Shown piece after piece: positions 46,150 to 56,035 of a stretch of 64,000 bases of DNA. The number at the start of each line of letters is the position of its first letter. Position 1 is the first letter of the stretch. The stretch covers positions 1,261,730 to 1,325,729 of the forward strand of contig CABIZV010000001.1 in assembly GCA_902363335.1 (NCBI GenBank), read 5' to 3'. The position numbers and the translations under genes were made by a program. Source of the DNA: Enterobacteriaceae bacterium. Lineage in GTDB: Bacteria; Pseudomonadota; Gammaproteobacteria; Enterobacterales; Enterobacteriaceae. Below the pieces are notes generated by a model. That model saw only the letters and a list, made by a program, of their open reading frames with translations, did no database searches and had not been told where the DNA came from.

Positions 46150-47442
46150 TTAACCGATAAATTCCAGACCGTTCATGTAAGGACGCAGTACCTCTGGTAC
46201 TTCAATGCGACCATCTGCCTGCTGATAGTTTTCCAGCACGGCAACCAGCGTACGGCCAACTGCCAGACCAGACCCGTTCAGGGTATGGACCAGACGCGTT
46301 TTCTTGTCAGACTTGCTGCGGCAGCGAGCCTGCATGCGACGTGCCTGGAAATCGCCGACGTTGGAGCATGAAGAAATTTCGCGGTAGGTGTTCTGCGCCG
46401 GAACCCAGACTTCAAGATCGTAGGTTTTGCATGCGCTAAAGCCCATGTCGCCGGTGCAAAGAATGATTTTACGGTACGGCAGGCCCAGTAATTGCAGCAC
46501 TTTTTCCGCGTGACCGGTCATCTCTTCCAGCGCCGTCATCGAATCTTCCGGGCGAACAATCTGCACCATCTCAACTTTGTCGAACTGGTGCATACGAATC
46601 AGACCACGGGTATCACGACCGTAAGAACCGGCTTCAGAACGGAAGCATGGCGTATGCGCGGTCATTTTGATTGGCAGGTCGTCTTCGTCGATGATTTCAT
46701 CGCGTACCAGGTTCGTCAGCGGCACTTCCGCCGTTGGGATCAGCGCGTAGTTGCTGCTGTCAGACTCTTCTTCCAGCGGACGCGTGTGGAACAGATCGCC
46801 GGCAAATTTCGGCAGCTGACCCGTACCGTACAGCGTGTCCTGGTTAACCAGGTAAGGCACATAGTTTTCACTATAGCCGTGCTGCTCGGTGTGCAGATCC
46901 AGCATGAACTGCGCCAGCGCGCGGTGCATACGGGCGATCTGGCCTTTCATGACAACAAAACGTGAACCGGTCAGCTTAACGGCAGCGGCAAAATCCAGAC
47001 CGCTATGCATTTCGCCAAGCGTCACATGGTCGCGCACTTCAAAGTCAAATTCACGCGGGGTGCCCCAGCGGCTGACTTCGACGTTGTCATTTTCGTCACG
47101 GCCTACCGGTGCATCGTCGTGTGGAACGTTCGGGATCGCCAGCGCAATATCGCGGATTTCCGCCAGCAGAACGTCCAGTTCAGCTTTCGCGGCATCAAGT
47201 TGTTCGCCGAGTTTATTCACTTCCAGGCGTAAAGGCTCAATGTCTTCCCCGCGTGCTTTCGCCTGGCCGATGGATTTCGATCGCGAGTTACGCTCTGCCT
47301 GCAGATTTTCAGTTTCTACCTGCAGTACTTTACGACGCTCTTCAAGAGCGCGAAGTTTATCTACATCCAGCTTAAAGCCCCGGCGTGCCAGTTTTTCTGC
47401 GACTGCGTCTGGCTCTGTGCGCAGCAGATTGGGATCGAGCAT
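46150..47442 (-). CDS. serS: Seryl-tRNA synthetase
   Basis: A 430-residue class II aminoacyl-tRNA synthetase. It has the N-terminal coiled-coil arm that grips the tRNA long arm (about 30-100), motif 2 FRSEAGSYGRDTRGLIRMHQF (about 268-288) and motif 3 GSGLAVGRTLVA (about 386-397). It also charges tRNA-Sec. The start is ATG 47442 (MLDPNLLR); 19 more open upstream codons are not conserved. Confidence 0.98.
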   Translation of the reverse strand: MLDPNLLRTEPDAVAEKLARRGFKLDVDKLRALEERRKVLQVETENLQAERNSRSKSIGQAKARGEDIEPLRLEVNKLGEQLDAAKAELDVLLAEIRDIALAIPNVPHDDAPVGRDENDNVEVSRWGTPREFDFEVRDHVTLGEMHSGLDFAAAVKLTGSRFVVMKGQIARMHRALAQFMLDLHTEQHGYSENYVPYLVNQDTLYGTGQLPKFAGDLFHTRPLEEESDSSNYALIPTAEVPLTNLVRDEIIDEDDLPIKMTAHTPCFRSEAGSYGRDTRGLIRMHQFDKVEMVQIVRPEDSMTALEEMTGHAEKVLQLLGLPYRKIILCTGDMGFSACKTYDLEVWVPAQNTYREISSCSNVGDFQARRMQARCRSKSDKKTRLVHTLNGSGLAVGRTLVAVLENYQQADGRIEVPEVLRPYMNGLEFIG

Positions 47443-47534
47443 GCTTATCCTATGCTTATCGAATTGAAAGTGGAGTATGTGACCGCAGCCCGCGGTCACA
47501 GAGGTACATCGACAACATTACCGCAACGCCTGCG

Positions 47535-48878
47535 CTAGCGGTAGCGTTTTGTGTGGCTATTTTGATCCTGTTCAGCAAGCCAGGCGAGCTTTTCGCCAAT
47601 CTTGCCTTCAAGACCCCGTTTTGTCGGATGATAATAGCGAGTTTGCGCCATCTCGCTGGGAAAATACTCTTCACCCGCAGCGTACGCATTTGGCTCATCA
47701 TGGGCATAGCGATATTCCTGCCCGTAGCCCATCTCTTTCATTAATTTTGTTGGCGCATTACGCAGATGAACCGGAACGTCATAATCCGGGCGATCGCGAG
47801 CGTCGGCCATCGCCGCTTTAAACGCGGTGTAGACCGCGTTACTCTTCGGTGCACAGGCCAGATAGACAATCGCCTGAGCGATAGCGCGTTCACCTTCTGC
47901 GGGGCCAACGCGAGTAAAGCAGTCCCAGGCCGAAATGGCCACCTGCATCGCTCGCGGGTCGGCATTGCCCACATCTTCTGAGGCAATGGCCAGACAGCGT
48001 CGCGCCACGTAGAGCGGATCGCCACCGGCGCTGATGATACGAGCATACCAGTAGAGCGCCGCATCCGGCGCGCTACCGCGCACGGATTTATGTAACGCCG
48101 AAATCAGGTCGTAGAAACGATCGCCTTTGTTATCAAAACGCGCGCTGCGCTCACCGGCGATTTCAGTCAACAGCTGAGGTTGCAGTACACGCTTACCGGC
48201 ATCGTCCAGTTCGGCCATATCGGCCATCATTTCCAGGGTATTCAGCGCCCGACGAGCGTCACCGTTCACCAGTTGCGCAATCGCAAGACGGGTTTCGTCA
48301 GGCAGAACAATGTCCTGCCCGCCATAGCCGCGAGCTTTGTCTTCCATCGCCTGTGTGAGCACTTGCTCAATATCTTCGGTGGTCAGCGATTTCAACAAAT
48401 AGACACGCGCTCGGGAGAGCAATGCGGAATTCAGCTCGAACGATGGATTCTCGGTGGTGGCGCCAATAAAAGTGATGGTGCCGTCTTCAATATGCGGCAG
48501 GAAGGCATCCTGCTGGCTTTTGTTGAAGCGGTGGACTTCGTCAACGAACAGAATCGTCCGCCGTCCGGCATTACGGTTTTGCCGCGCCCGTTCGATGGCT
48601 TCACGGATCTCTTTGACGCCAGAGGTGACCGCGGAGATACGTTCAACATCGGCGTTAGCATAGCGCGCAATCACCTCCGCTAGCGTAGTTTTGCCAGTTC
48701 CCGGCGGCCCCCAGAGGATCATCGAGTGAAGGTGCCCGGCTTCGATAGCGCGCGGCAGCGGTTTACCGGCCGCCAGCAAATGCTGTTGACCGATATACTG
48801 CGCTAAGTTTTCTGGCCGCATACGCGCGGCCAGAGGTTGGAAGGTATTATCAGAAAAATCGAGCGACAAATTGCCCAC
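47535..48878 (-). CDS. rarA: Replication-associated recombination protein RarA (MgsA)
   Basis: A 447-residue AAA+ ATPase related to clamp-loader proteins and eukaryotic WRNIP1; it acts at stalled replication forks. Walker A GPPGTGKTT (about 57-65), Walker B LFVDEVHRFNK (about 110-120), and the C-terminal tetramerisation domain are present. The start codon is GTG 48878, as in E. coli. It begins 9 bases after the lolA stop and is probably co-transcribed with it. Confidence 0.97.
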   Translation of the reverse strand: MGNLSLDFSDNTFQPLAARMRPENLAQYIGQQHLLAAGKPLPRAIEAGHLHSMILWGPPGTGKTTLAEVIARYANADVERISAVTSGVKEIREAIERARQNRNAGRRTILFVDEVHRFNKSQQDAFLPHIEDGTITFIGATTENPSFELNSALLSRARVYLLKSLTTEDIEQVLTQAMEDKARGYGGQDIVLPDETRLAIAQLVNGDARRALNTLEMMADMAELDDAGKRVLQPQLLTEIAGERSARFDNKGDRFYDLISALHKSVRGSAPDAALYWYARIISAGGDPLYVARRCLAIASEDVGNADPRAMQVAISAWDCFTRVGPAEGERAIAQAIVYLACAPKSNAVYTAFKAAMADARDRPDYDVPVHLRNAPTKLMKEMGYGQEYRYAHDEPNAYAAGEEYFPSEMAQTRYYHPTKRGLEGKIGEKLAWLAEQDQNSHTKRYR

Positions 48879-48887
48879 GCATGCCTC

Positions 48888-49499
48888 TTACTTACGCTGA
48901 TCGTCCACCGTCACGCCCTGCGGCGGTGTAAAGGTGAATTTAGAGGGGTCAACCGCGCCGTTTTGCTGCGTTTTCAGCTGGTAGCTACTGCGCTGATCGT
49001 CCTGTTCGATGGCGCTAAACTGATGGATGGTGCCATCACGGCCAACGTTGATGGTGAATTTTTTCAAATTACCGTTGCTGGCGCGTGGCGTCAGCACAAA
49101 ATCATCGCCATTTTGCTGGATATTATATTGCTGCCAGTCACTCGCCTGGTTACGTGCAATCAGCATAAACGGCGTGTTGCCGGTGGCATCTTTCAGATTC
49201 GTCGCGGTCGCCTGTTCAACGAACGGGTTGTAGAACCACAACGTTTTGCCGTCAGAAACCAGAACACTTTCATCCGGCTGGGTCATGTGCCAGTTGAACA
49301 GATTGGGACGTTTTACCCACAGATCGCCCTGACCATCCTGTACCGCGTTGCCGCTACCGTCAGTCACTTTTTGGGTGAAGCTGGCGTGGAAGCTGCTGAC
49401 TTTATCCAGGCGGTTTTTCAGGTCACCGGCGGCATCAGCCCATACGCTGCTGACAACAAAGCTGGAAAGTAATGCACATGTGATCGCGAACTTTTTCAT
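48888..49499 (-). CDS. lolA: Outer-membrane lipoprotein carrier LolA
   Basis: A 203-residue periplasmic chaperone that carries lipoproteins from the LolCDE complex to LolB at the outer membrane. The signal peptide is residues 1-21 (MKKFAITCALLSSFVVSSVWA), followed by the beta-barrel-like hydrophobic cradle. The start is ATG 49499 with AAGGAAT before it. It lies 122 bases after ftsK on the same strand. Confidence 0.97.
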   Translation of the reverse strand: MKKFAITCALLSSFVVSSVWADAAGDLKNRLDKVSSFHASFTQKVTDGSGNAVQDGQGDLWVKRPNLFNWHMTQPDESVLVSDGKTLWFYNPFVEQATATNLKDATGNTPFMLIARNQASDWQQYNIQQNGDDFVLTPRASNGNLKKFTINVGRDGTIHQFSAIEQDDQRSSYQLKTQQNGAVDPSKFTFTPPQGVTVDDQRK

Positions 49500-49621
49500 T
49501 ATTATTCCTTAAATAGCCTCATGCTCCCGCCAGGAGAGCCTCTGTCACCCACTCTATGATGCCATTTCGTGCGGTGACAGAAGAATATGCTTAATTTTGA
49601 CTCATTTACCGATCTTTGCAA

Positions 49622-52600
49622 TCAATCAAACGGCGGTGGAGCTAGCACCTCACGGTTACCATTATGCCCCTGTTCGCTGACGATCCCCTGCGCTTCCATC
49701 TGCTCGATAATACGCGCCGCGCGGTTGTAGCCGATACGGAACTGACGCTGTACGCCTGAGATCGAAGCTTTGCGTTTCTGCGTCACAAAGTTCACCGCCT
49801 GATCGAATAACGGATCCAGCTCTTCTGCGCCGTCAAAACCGCCGCCGTTACCGCCTTCGCTTTCACTATCGGAGGTAATGCCTTCAATGTATTGCGGGCG
49901 ACCGCGCGCTTTCCAGTCCTGCACGACCGCATGCACTTCCTGGTCACGCACGAATGCACCGTGGACGCGAATCGGGGTATTGGAGTTAGGGGCCGCGTAG
50001 AGCATGTCACCCATGCCCAGTAATGATTCAGCGCCACCCTGATCAAGAATGGTACGCGAGTCGATTTTACTGGAAACCGTAAACGCAATACGCGTTGGAA
50101 TGTTCGCTTTAATCAGGCCAGTGATAACATCGACCGACGGACGCTGAGTCGCTAATACCAGGTGGATACCGGCCGCACGGGCTTTCTGCGCCAGACGTGC
50201 AATCAGTTCTTCCACTTTTTTACCGACGGTCATCATCAGGTCAGCAAATTCATCGACCAGCACAACGATATACGGCAGTTTTTCCAGCACCGGATGAGTG
50301 GCATCCATGCTGTCGCCCGGTTTCCAGTATGGGTCTGGAATCGGACGTCCCATACGGGCTGCTTCCGCGATTTTATCGTTATATCCGGCCAGGTTACGTA
50401 CACCCAACGCAGACATCAGCTTGTAGCGACGCTCCATTTCATTGACGCTCCAGCGCAGGGCGTTGGCGGCATCTTTCATGTCGGTGACAACTTCGGTCAG
50501 CAGATGCGGAATGCCTTCATATACCGACAGTTCCAGCATTTTCGGGTCGATCATAATGAAACGCACATCTTCCGGCTGCGCTTTATAAAGCATGCTGAGG
50601 ATCATGGCGTTTACACCGACGGATTTACCCGAACCGGTGGTACCGGCGACCAGCAGGTGTGGCATTTTCGCAAGATCGGCCACCACCGGCTCACCGGCAA
50701 TGTCTTTACCCAATACCACGGTCAGCGGTGACGGATTATCACGGAATTTTTCGCAATCCAGCACTTCACGCAGATAAACGGTCTGACGTTTTTTGTTCGG
50801 CAGTTCGAGGCCCACGTATGGCTTACCAGGAATCACCTCAACCACGCGCACAGCGACGGTCGACAGTGAACGCGCCAGGTCGCGGGAGAGGTTGGAGATA
50901 CGTGCAGCCTTCACGCCCGGTGCAAGGTTCAATTCAAAGCGCGTGATCACCGGCCCCGGTGAATAGTTCACGACATCAGCTTTGATGCGATAGTCTGCCA
51001 ACCGCGTTTCCACCAGACGCGCCATCTGTTCCAGCGCAAATGTATCAACCGGTTCCACTTCTGTTGGCGGTGGCGTTAAAAGATCCAGCGACGGTAGCGG
51101 CGTGGTCGGCCGTTGTAGCGGACGATCGTCGCCGTTACGCATTAACAGCGGATGAATCAGGCTCTCCTGCGGCGGCGTAACCGGCTGCTGAACCGGGTGT
51201 TGCGGTTGCGCATACTGCGGCGCCTGGGGCTGGTGCACCGGTTGCTGCGGCTGAGCATACTGCGGCTGTTGCACCGGCTGTTGAGGCTGAGCATATTGCG
51301 GCTGTTGCACCGGCTGTTGCGGCTGAGCATATTGCGGCTGTTGCGCCGGCTGTTGAGGCTGAGCAAACTGTTGCGGCGCATGCTGAGGCGGCTGCTGAGA
51401 GTACTGCGGCTGCGCTGGCACAACCGGTTCTGGCATTACACTCGGCGTAAATAACGGCGCTTTCGGCGTATCATCTACCAATGTTTTCATCGGTGAGAAT
51501 TCAAAATCATCGGCCGTGTAGGCGTACGCGCCATCCGGCTGTTCACTCGCGTAGCGTGTCTGCTGCGAGGCAGCAAACTGGCGCGCGAGTTCTGCTTCCG
51601 CGACGTTATCCGCATCATCATCCTCAGTAACATACTGAGCGTGCTGCGTATCTGTTTCACCGTAACGCTGCTGCTGGGTAGCGGCAAACTGACGCGCCAG
51701 CGCAACCTGATGTCGCGCATCGGCTTCATCATCGTTGAGGTTATCGGTGTCGTCAGTTTGATAGCGCTCTGCTTCACGCGCGGCTCGCTCTTCAGCCATA
51801 CGCTGGGAGGGCAGCTTAATACCATACGACGCCAGTTCACGACGCGTAGGAACACGCACGCGATTTGGCGCAGGCAATTTCGGGCCAATGCCTTCTTTGA
51901 CCTGAGGACGCGGCCCTTCGGCTGGGCTAAATAACGGTGAGGAAGCCGCGGCAGCAGTAGCGGCTACGCTGCCCGCAGCAACAGAAGCATCGCGTACGCT
52001 TGCGGCGATAGGTGCAACTGTTGCGGTAGGTTCAGGCACCGAAACAGGCGTGGAGCTCGATGGGAATACGCCCTGCTGTTCCACGGGTGCCAAAGGTTCA
52101 GGAATCGGCTGATACCACGCGGCCAACTGCTCGCGTTCACGAGCGCGTTTCTCTTCCACTTCTTCGAAGTAATAGAGAGGCGGGCGATGCGCAGGCTTCA
52201 CCTCTTCTGCAACGGTCGGCTCAGGTTCGGCTGCGGGGACCGGTTCAACAACCTGAGGCTCCACGTATTGCGGTTCCTGATAAGCAGGCTGCTGCGGCTG
52301 CGCGTACTGCGGTTCCTGATAAGCAGGCTGCTGCGGCTGTGCGTACTGCGGTTCCTGATAAGCAGGCTGCTGCGGCTGTGCGTACTGCGGTTCCTGATAA
52401 GCAGGCTGCTGCGGCTGCCCGTACTGCGGTTCCTGATAAACAGGCTGCTGCGGCTGCCCGTACTGCGGTTCCTGATAAACAGGCTGCTGCGACTGTGCGT
52501 ACTGCGGTTCCTGATAAGCAGGCTGCTGCGGCTGTGCGTACTGCGGCTCCTGGTAAGCAGGCTGCTGCGGCTGCGCGTACTGCGGCTCCTGATAAGCAGG

Positions 52601-53797
52601 CTGCTGCGGCTGCGCGTACTGCGGTTCCTGATAAACAGGTTGCTGCGGCTGTGCTGCCAACAGAGGATCGTAAGCAGGCTGAGCTGCTGGCGGCCACCCT
52701 TCAGGCGTCGGAGCAATGTTTGTTTCTGTGGCCACAGGGGGCGGGACAGCCTGCCACTCAACGTCTGGGATCGTCGCTGGCTGCGCTGCGTCGGCAGTCC
52801 AGGCGGGGGCGGCGACTATCGGAGCGACCACAGGGGCGGCTTCAGTCACCGAATGACCGTTTAATAACGGATCGAACTCATCATAATGTGTCGCACGTGC
52901 GGCAGTGGCGCCAGAGAACAGCACATCGTCAGGGTCAGCTTTAGCTGCGTAACGCTCGGCCTCTTCAGGGTCATCCATGCGGCGCCCCGAGAACAGCGCT
53001 TCGTCAGTTTTGCGTCCCATTGGATTGGAGAATTTTTCGGCAATACGTTTACGTCGAGCCAGAGCTCCGCGAAGGATACGCGCACGGCGAGATTCCCGGG
53101 ATGCTTTCGACGTAGCCTCCCCTTCCTCTTCGTATTCGTCATCTTCGTAGACGTCTTCTTCGACCCAGCTATCATCACGGCGAGTGCGGTTACTGGCGAA
53201 CGTCAGAATATTGAGGATCCAGCTGCCCATTTTTTCAGCAATGCTGACCCACGACCAGCCGGTAAACAGCGTTAACCCCGCAGCCCAAATGCACAATAGT
53301 GCAATGGTGCCGCCGCTGCTGTGCAGCATCGGTTGTAACGCCGTGCTTAACAGGCTGCCGACAACGCCACCGGAAGCGAAATACCAGATGTCATCAGCGT
53401 TAATAGCCGCCAGGCCACAGGAGGTGAGAATAATCGCCAGCACACCAATCAGGCGTAACGACACGGCGAAATAGTCGATGTAGTCTTCGCTTGCCCGGTG
53501 TCGCCAGGCAAACCAGCAGCCGCCGACAATAATCACCGGAATGGTGTAAGCCATCACGCCGAAGATAAAGAACAGCGTGTCAGCAAGCCATGCGCCTGAT
53601 GCGCCACACAAATTGTGGATAGGTTCGTGCCAGGCCGTTTGAGACCAGCTGGGATCGGAAGGATTAAAGCTCAGTAATGCTGCCATCAACCAGACGGCAA
53701 AAATGGCGCATAAAAGGAGCAGCGCCTCAAGGAGTCGGCGTCCGCTGCTGAGTTTTGTAAGTTTGACTTCTTTGTCTTCTGTATATTCCTGGCTCAA
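49622..53797 (-). CDS. ftsK: DNA translocase FtsK
   Basis: A 1391-residue septal DNA pump that clears the chromosome terminus and activates XerCD at dif. It has four N-terminal membrane segments (about 20-195), a very long low-complexity linker (about 200-900), a RecA-like motor with Walker A AGTTGSGKS, Walker B region YIVVLVDEFADLM, and a C-terminal gamma winged-helix that reads KOPS sites. It is about 60 residues longer than E. coli FtsK, owing to Gln/Pro/Tyr repeats in the linker. I take the TTG at 53797 as start (family N-terminus SQEYTEDKEV, GGAG eight bases before it); E. coli ftsK also uses TTG. Confidence 0.97.
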   Translation of the reverse strand: MSQEYTEDKEVKLTKLSSGRRLLEALLLLCAIFAVWLMAALLSFNPSDPSWSQTAWHEPIHNLCGASGAWLADTLFFIFGVMAYTIPVIIVGGCWFAWRHRASEDYIDYFAVSLRLIGVLAIILTSCGLAAINADDIWYFASGGVVGSLLSTALQPMLHSSGGTIALLCIWAAGLTLFTGWSWVSIAEKMGSWILNILTFASNRTRRDDSWVEEDVYEDDEYEEEGEATSKASRESRRARILRGALARRKRIAEKFSNPMGRKTDEALFSGRRMDDPEEAERYAAKADPDDVLFSGATAARATHYDEFDPLLNGHSVTEAAPVVAPIVAAPAWTADAAQPATIPDVEWQAVPPPVATETNIAPTPEGWPPAAQPAYDPLLAAQPQQPVYQEPQYAQPQQPAYQEPQYAQPQQPAYQEPQYAQPQQPAYQEPQYAQSQQPVYQEPQYGQPQQPVYQEPQYGQPQQPAYQEPQYAQPQQPAYQEPQYAQPQQPAYQEPQYAQPQQPAYQEPQYVEPQVVEPVPAAEPEPTVAEEVKPAHRPPLYYFEEVEEKRAREREQLAAWYQPIPEPLAPVEQQGVFPSSSTPVSVPEPTATVAPIAASVRDASVAAGSVAATAAAASSPLFSPAEGPRPQVKEGIGPKLPAPNRVRVPTRRELASYGIKLPSQRMAEERAAREAERYQTDDTDNLNDDEADARHQVALARQFAATQQQRYGETDTQHAQYVTEDDDADNVAEAELARQFAASQQTRYASEQPDGAYAYTADDFEFSPMKTLVDDTPKAPLFTPSVMPEPVVPAQPQYSQQPPQHAPQQFAQPQQPAQQPQYAQPQQPVQQPQYAQPQQPVQQPQYAQPQQPVHQPQAPQYAQPQHPVQQPVTPPQESLIHPLLMRNGDDRPLQRPTTPLPSLDLLTPPPTEVEPVDTFALEQMARLVETRLADYRIKADVVNYSPGPVITRFELNLAPGVKAARISNLSRDLARSLSTVAVRVVEVIPGKPYVGLELPNKKRQTVYLREVLDCEKFRDNPSPLTVVLGKDIAGEPVVADLAKMPHLLVAGTTGSGKSVGVNAMILSMLYKAQPEDVRFIMIDPKMLELSVYEGIPHLLTEVVTDMKDAANALRWSVNEMERRYKLMSALGVRNLAGYNDKIAEAARMGRPIPDPYWKPGDSMDATHPVLEKLPYIVVLVDEFADLMMTVGKKVEELIARLAQKARAAGIHLVLATQRPSVDVITGLIKANIPTRIAFTVSSKIDSRTILDQGGAESLLGMGDMLYAAPNSNTPIRVHGAFVRDQEVHAVVQDWKARGRPQYIEGITSDSESEGGNGGGFDGAEELDPLFDQAVNFVTQKRKASISGVQRQFRIGYNRAARIIEQMEAQGIVSEQGHNGNREVLAPPPFD
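51185..51375 (-). repeat. 36-bp repeats in the FtsK linker
   Basis: In-frame repeats coding for AQPQQPVQQPQY-like 12-residue units, three close to perfect and one longer variant (AQPQQPVHQPQAPQY). They lie in the C-terminal part of the linker, close to the motor domain. Confidence 0.75.
52264..52653 (-). repeat. Ten 39-bp tandem repeats in the FtsK linker
   Basis: Ten consecutive in-frame copies of a 13-residue unit, AQPQQPAYQEPQY, with variants Ala/Val at position 7, Ala/Gly at 1 and one Pro/Ser at 3. The DNA copies are near-identical, so the array is likely to vary in copy number between strains by slippage or unequal crossing over. Confidence 0.9.
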
Positions 53798-53917
53798 GAA
53801 AGGCTCTCCAGGTGCCAAATGCTAAAACGGACAACAGTGCCAGATTACGCTGACACTGTTGCTGTATGGATTAACAGGAGTGTAATCAAACTACGCTGAT
53901 TTTGCACCTGTTCCGTT

Positions 53918-54412
53918 TTAGCGGGTCTTAATTACCAGACGATTACTCTGTTTGACCTCTTCCATAACGACATACGTACGGGTGTCATTGACGCCTGGCA
54001 GGCGTAGCAGAGTCTCGCCAAGGAGCTTACGGTAAGCCGACATATCAGGTACACGGGTTTTCAACAAATAGTCGAAATCACCGGAAACCAGGTGACATTC
54101 TTGAATTTCTTCAAGTTTTTGTACGGCGGTATTAAATTGTTCAAACACATCCGGGGCGCCACGATTCAGAGTAATCTCAACAAAAACCAGCAGCGACGCA
54201 TCCAGATAATGCGGGTTCAGCAGCGCGGTATAGCCCTGAATAAAACCCTGTCGTTCCAGACGACGTACGCGCTCAAGGCACGGGGTCGGAGAAAGTCCTA
54301 CTCTTTTGGAAAGCTCGACGTTCGAAATGCGCCCATCTTTTTGCAATTCATTCAGGATGTTGCGGTCAATGCGGTCGAGATCTTTGCCAGGGCGTTTTTT
54401 ACTATCTACCAT
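53918..54412 (-). CDS. lrp: Leucine-responsive regulatory protein
   Basis: A 164-residue global regulator of the Lrp/AsnC family, with an N-terminal helix-turn-helix (NVELSKRVGLSPTPCLERVRRLE, residues split about 33-55) and a C-terminal RAM domain that binds leucine. It controls amino-acid metabolism, transport and pili. The protein is essentially that of E. coli. The start is ATG 54412. It is divergent from trxB over a 541-base gap. Confidence 0.98.
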   Translation of the reverse strand: MVDSKKRPGKDLDRIDRNILNELQKDGRISNVELSKRVGLSPTPCLERVRRLERQGFIQGYTALLNPHYLDASLLVFVEITLNRGAPDVFEQFNTAVQKLEEIQECHLVSGDFDYLLKTRVPDMSAYRKLLGETLLRLPGVNDTRTYVVMEEVKQSNRLVIKTR

Positions 54413-54953
54413 TATTATTGTCTCTCTGTATTCCTTCCCTACTCCTGTCTTGACTCTGTGTCACTTCACTGTTCAGAGCCTTATCCCGATTTCAATACGC
54501 CGTTGTTGCTGCAACGACGTATATCCCAGGGTATGCGTATGAGAAGCCCCGGTGCCACCCTCCGACATCACGTATGAAGTCTGTCCACGCCATACGTAGA
54601 TTTCAGTGACCGGGTAAAAATGGCATTTGCGTGCATGAAAATTCACCGCACGCGAAACACTGCTTTTCTTCTTCCTTGAATGTTGTCGCAAAAGCACAGG
54701 TGATTGTCAAAGCAAAACATCTTTTTTTAGTACAACATGCCAGATATTCATCATCAGCCGGGCTTGATTCACATGTAATCGTCTTATAACTCCCCCGCTG
54801 ACAGTAGAAATAGTTATGTTTTTTGATGTTAAATTAAGCATCAATCGGCATATTCTATTGCACATATCGTTAACAAAATCGCAGCGCTCTTTTTTTACGT
54901 CTGCAAATTCCCTACAATCCAGACCAATGTCTGCCAACAATTATGGGGATCTC
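54413..54953. promoter_or_regulatory. lrp-trxB divergent control region
   Basis: A 541-base noncoding gap. The lrp side is long, consistent with the long lrp leader and autoregulation known in E. coli. The trxB side (from about 54700) is AT-rich and holds an inverted repeat TTGATG-N10-CATCAA at 54824-54845. I could not assign promoter hexamers or Lrp sites with confidence. Confidence 0.5.
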
Positions 54954-55919
54954 ATGGGCACGGCCAAACACAGTAAGTTGTTAATCCTTGGTTCAGGACC
55001 TGCGGGATATACCGCAGCGGTCTATGCTGCACGCGCAAACCTGCAACCGGTACTGATTACCGGTCTGGAAAAAGGCGGTCAGTTGACCACCACCACTGAA
55101 GTGGAAAACTGGCCAGGCGATCCGAACGATCTGACCGGTCCGCTGCTGATGGAACGCATGCACGAGCATGCCACCAAATTTGAAACCGAAATTCTTTTCG
55201 ATCACATTCACAGCGTCGATCTGCAAAACCGTCCCTTCCGCCTGACTGGCGATAGCGGCGAATACACCTGCGATGCTTTGATCATTGCTACCGGCGCTTC
55301 TGCTCGTTATCTGGGCCTCCCTTCCGAAGAAGCCTTTAAAGGACGCGGTGTTTCCGCCTGCGCAACCTGTGACGGATTCTTCTACCGCAACCAGAAAGTG
55401 GCGGTGATTGGTGGTGGCAATACGGCGGTTGAAGAAGCGCTGTATCTGTCGAACATTGCCTCTGAAGTGCACCTGATTCACCGTCGCGACTCTTTCCGCG
55501 CGGAAAAAATTCTGATTAAGCGTCTGATGGATAAAGTGGCAAGCGGCAATATCGTCCTGCACACCAACCGTACGCTGGAAGAAGTTACCGGCGATCAGAT
55601 GGGCGTGAGCGGTCTGCGTCTGCGTGATACCCAGAGCGATGATATTGAGTCGCTGGACGTTGCCGGTCTGTTTGTGGCTATCGGTCACAGCCCGAACACC
55701 GCCATTTTCCAGGGCCAGTTGGAACTGGAAAACGGCTACATCAAAGTTCAGTCCGGTATTCATGGCAATGCGACACAGACCAGCATTCCGGGCGTCTTTG
55801 CTGCGGGTGACGTGATGGACCACATTTATCGTCAAGCGATTACCTCTGCGGGCACCGGCTGTATGGCCGCGCTGGATGCAGAGCGTTATCTCGACGGTCT
55901 GGCCGACGCTTGCAAATAA
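54954..55919 (+). CDS. trxB: Thioredoxin reductase
   Basis: A 321-residue FAD enzyme that passes electrons from NADPH to thioredoxin. The FAD motif GSGPAG is at 13-18, the redox pair is Cys136-Cys139 in CATC, and the NADPH motif GGGNTAVEEA follows at about 152-161. The start is ATG 54954 (MGTAKHSK) with GGGGAT before it; the longer open frame upstream is in the control region. cydDC follows after a terminator; CydDC exports reduced thiols. Confidence 0.98.
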   Translation: MGTAKHSKLLILGSGPAGYTAAVYAARANLQPVLITGLEKGGQLTTTTEVENWPGDPNDLTGPLLMERMHEHATKFETEILFDHIHSVDLQNRPFRLTGDSGEYTCDALIIATGASARYLGLPSEEAFKGRGVSACATCDGFFYRNQKVAVIGGGNTAVEEALYLSNIASEVHLIHRRDSFRAEKILIKRLMDKVASGNIVLHTNRTLEEVTGDQMGVSGLRLRDTQSDDIESLDVAGLFVAIGHSPNTAIFQGQLELENGYIKVQSGIHGNATQTSIPGVFAAGDVMDHIYRQAITSAGTGCMAALDAERYLDGLADACK

Positions 55920-55945
55920 TCTTTACAAGTCAGTAACAAAAGTAA

Positions 55946-55972
55946 AAAAGGCGACGATAAGTCGCCTTTATT
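55946..55972 (+). terminator. Intrinsic terminator of trxB
   Basis: AAAAGGCGAC, a five-base loop GATAA, then GTCGCCTTTATTTT, about 30 bases past the trxB stop. Confidence 0.8.
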
Positions 55973-56035
55973 TTGTCTGCGATGTAACATTGCCGCGCAC
56001 ATAACTGAAACCATTATCCACCTGCTAAGCGCCCA

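Noticed and set aside
52060..52944. Open frames of 187-294 codons antisense to the ftsK repeat (repetitive Ala- or Arg/Ser-rich proteins)
   Set aside because: They are products of reading a 39-bp in-frame repeat in other frames; 39 is a multiple of three, so all frames stay open.
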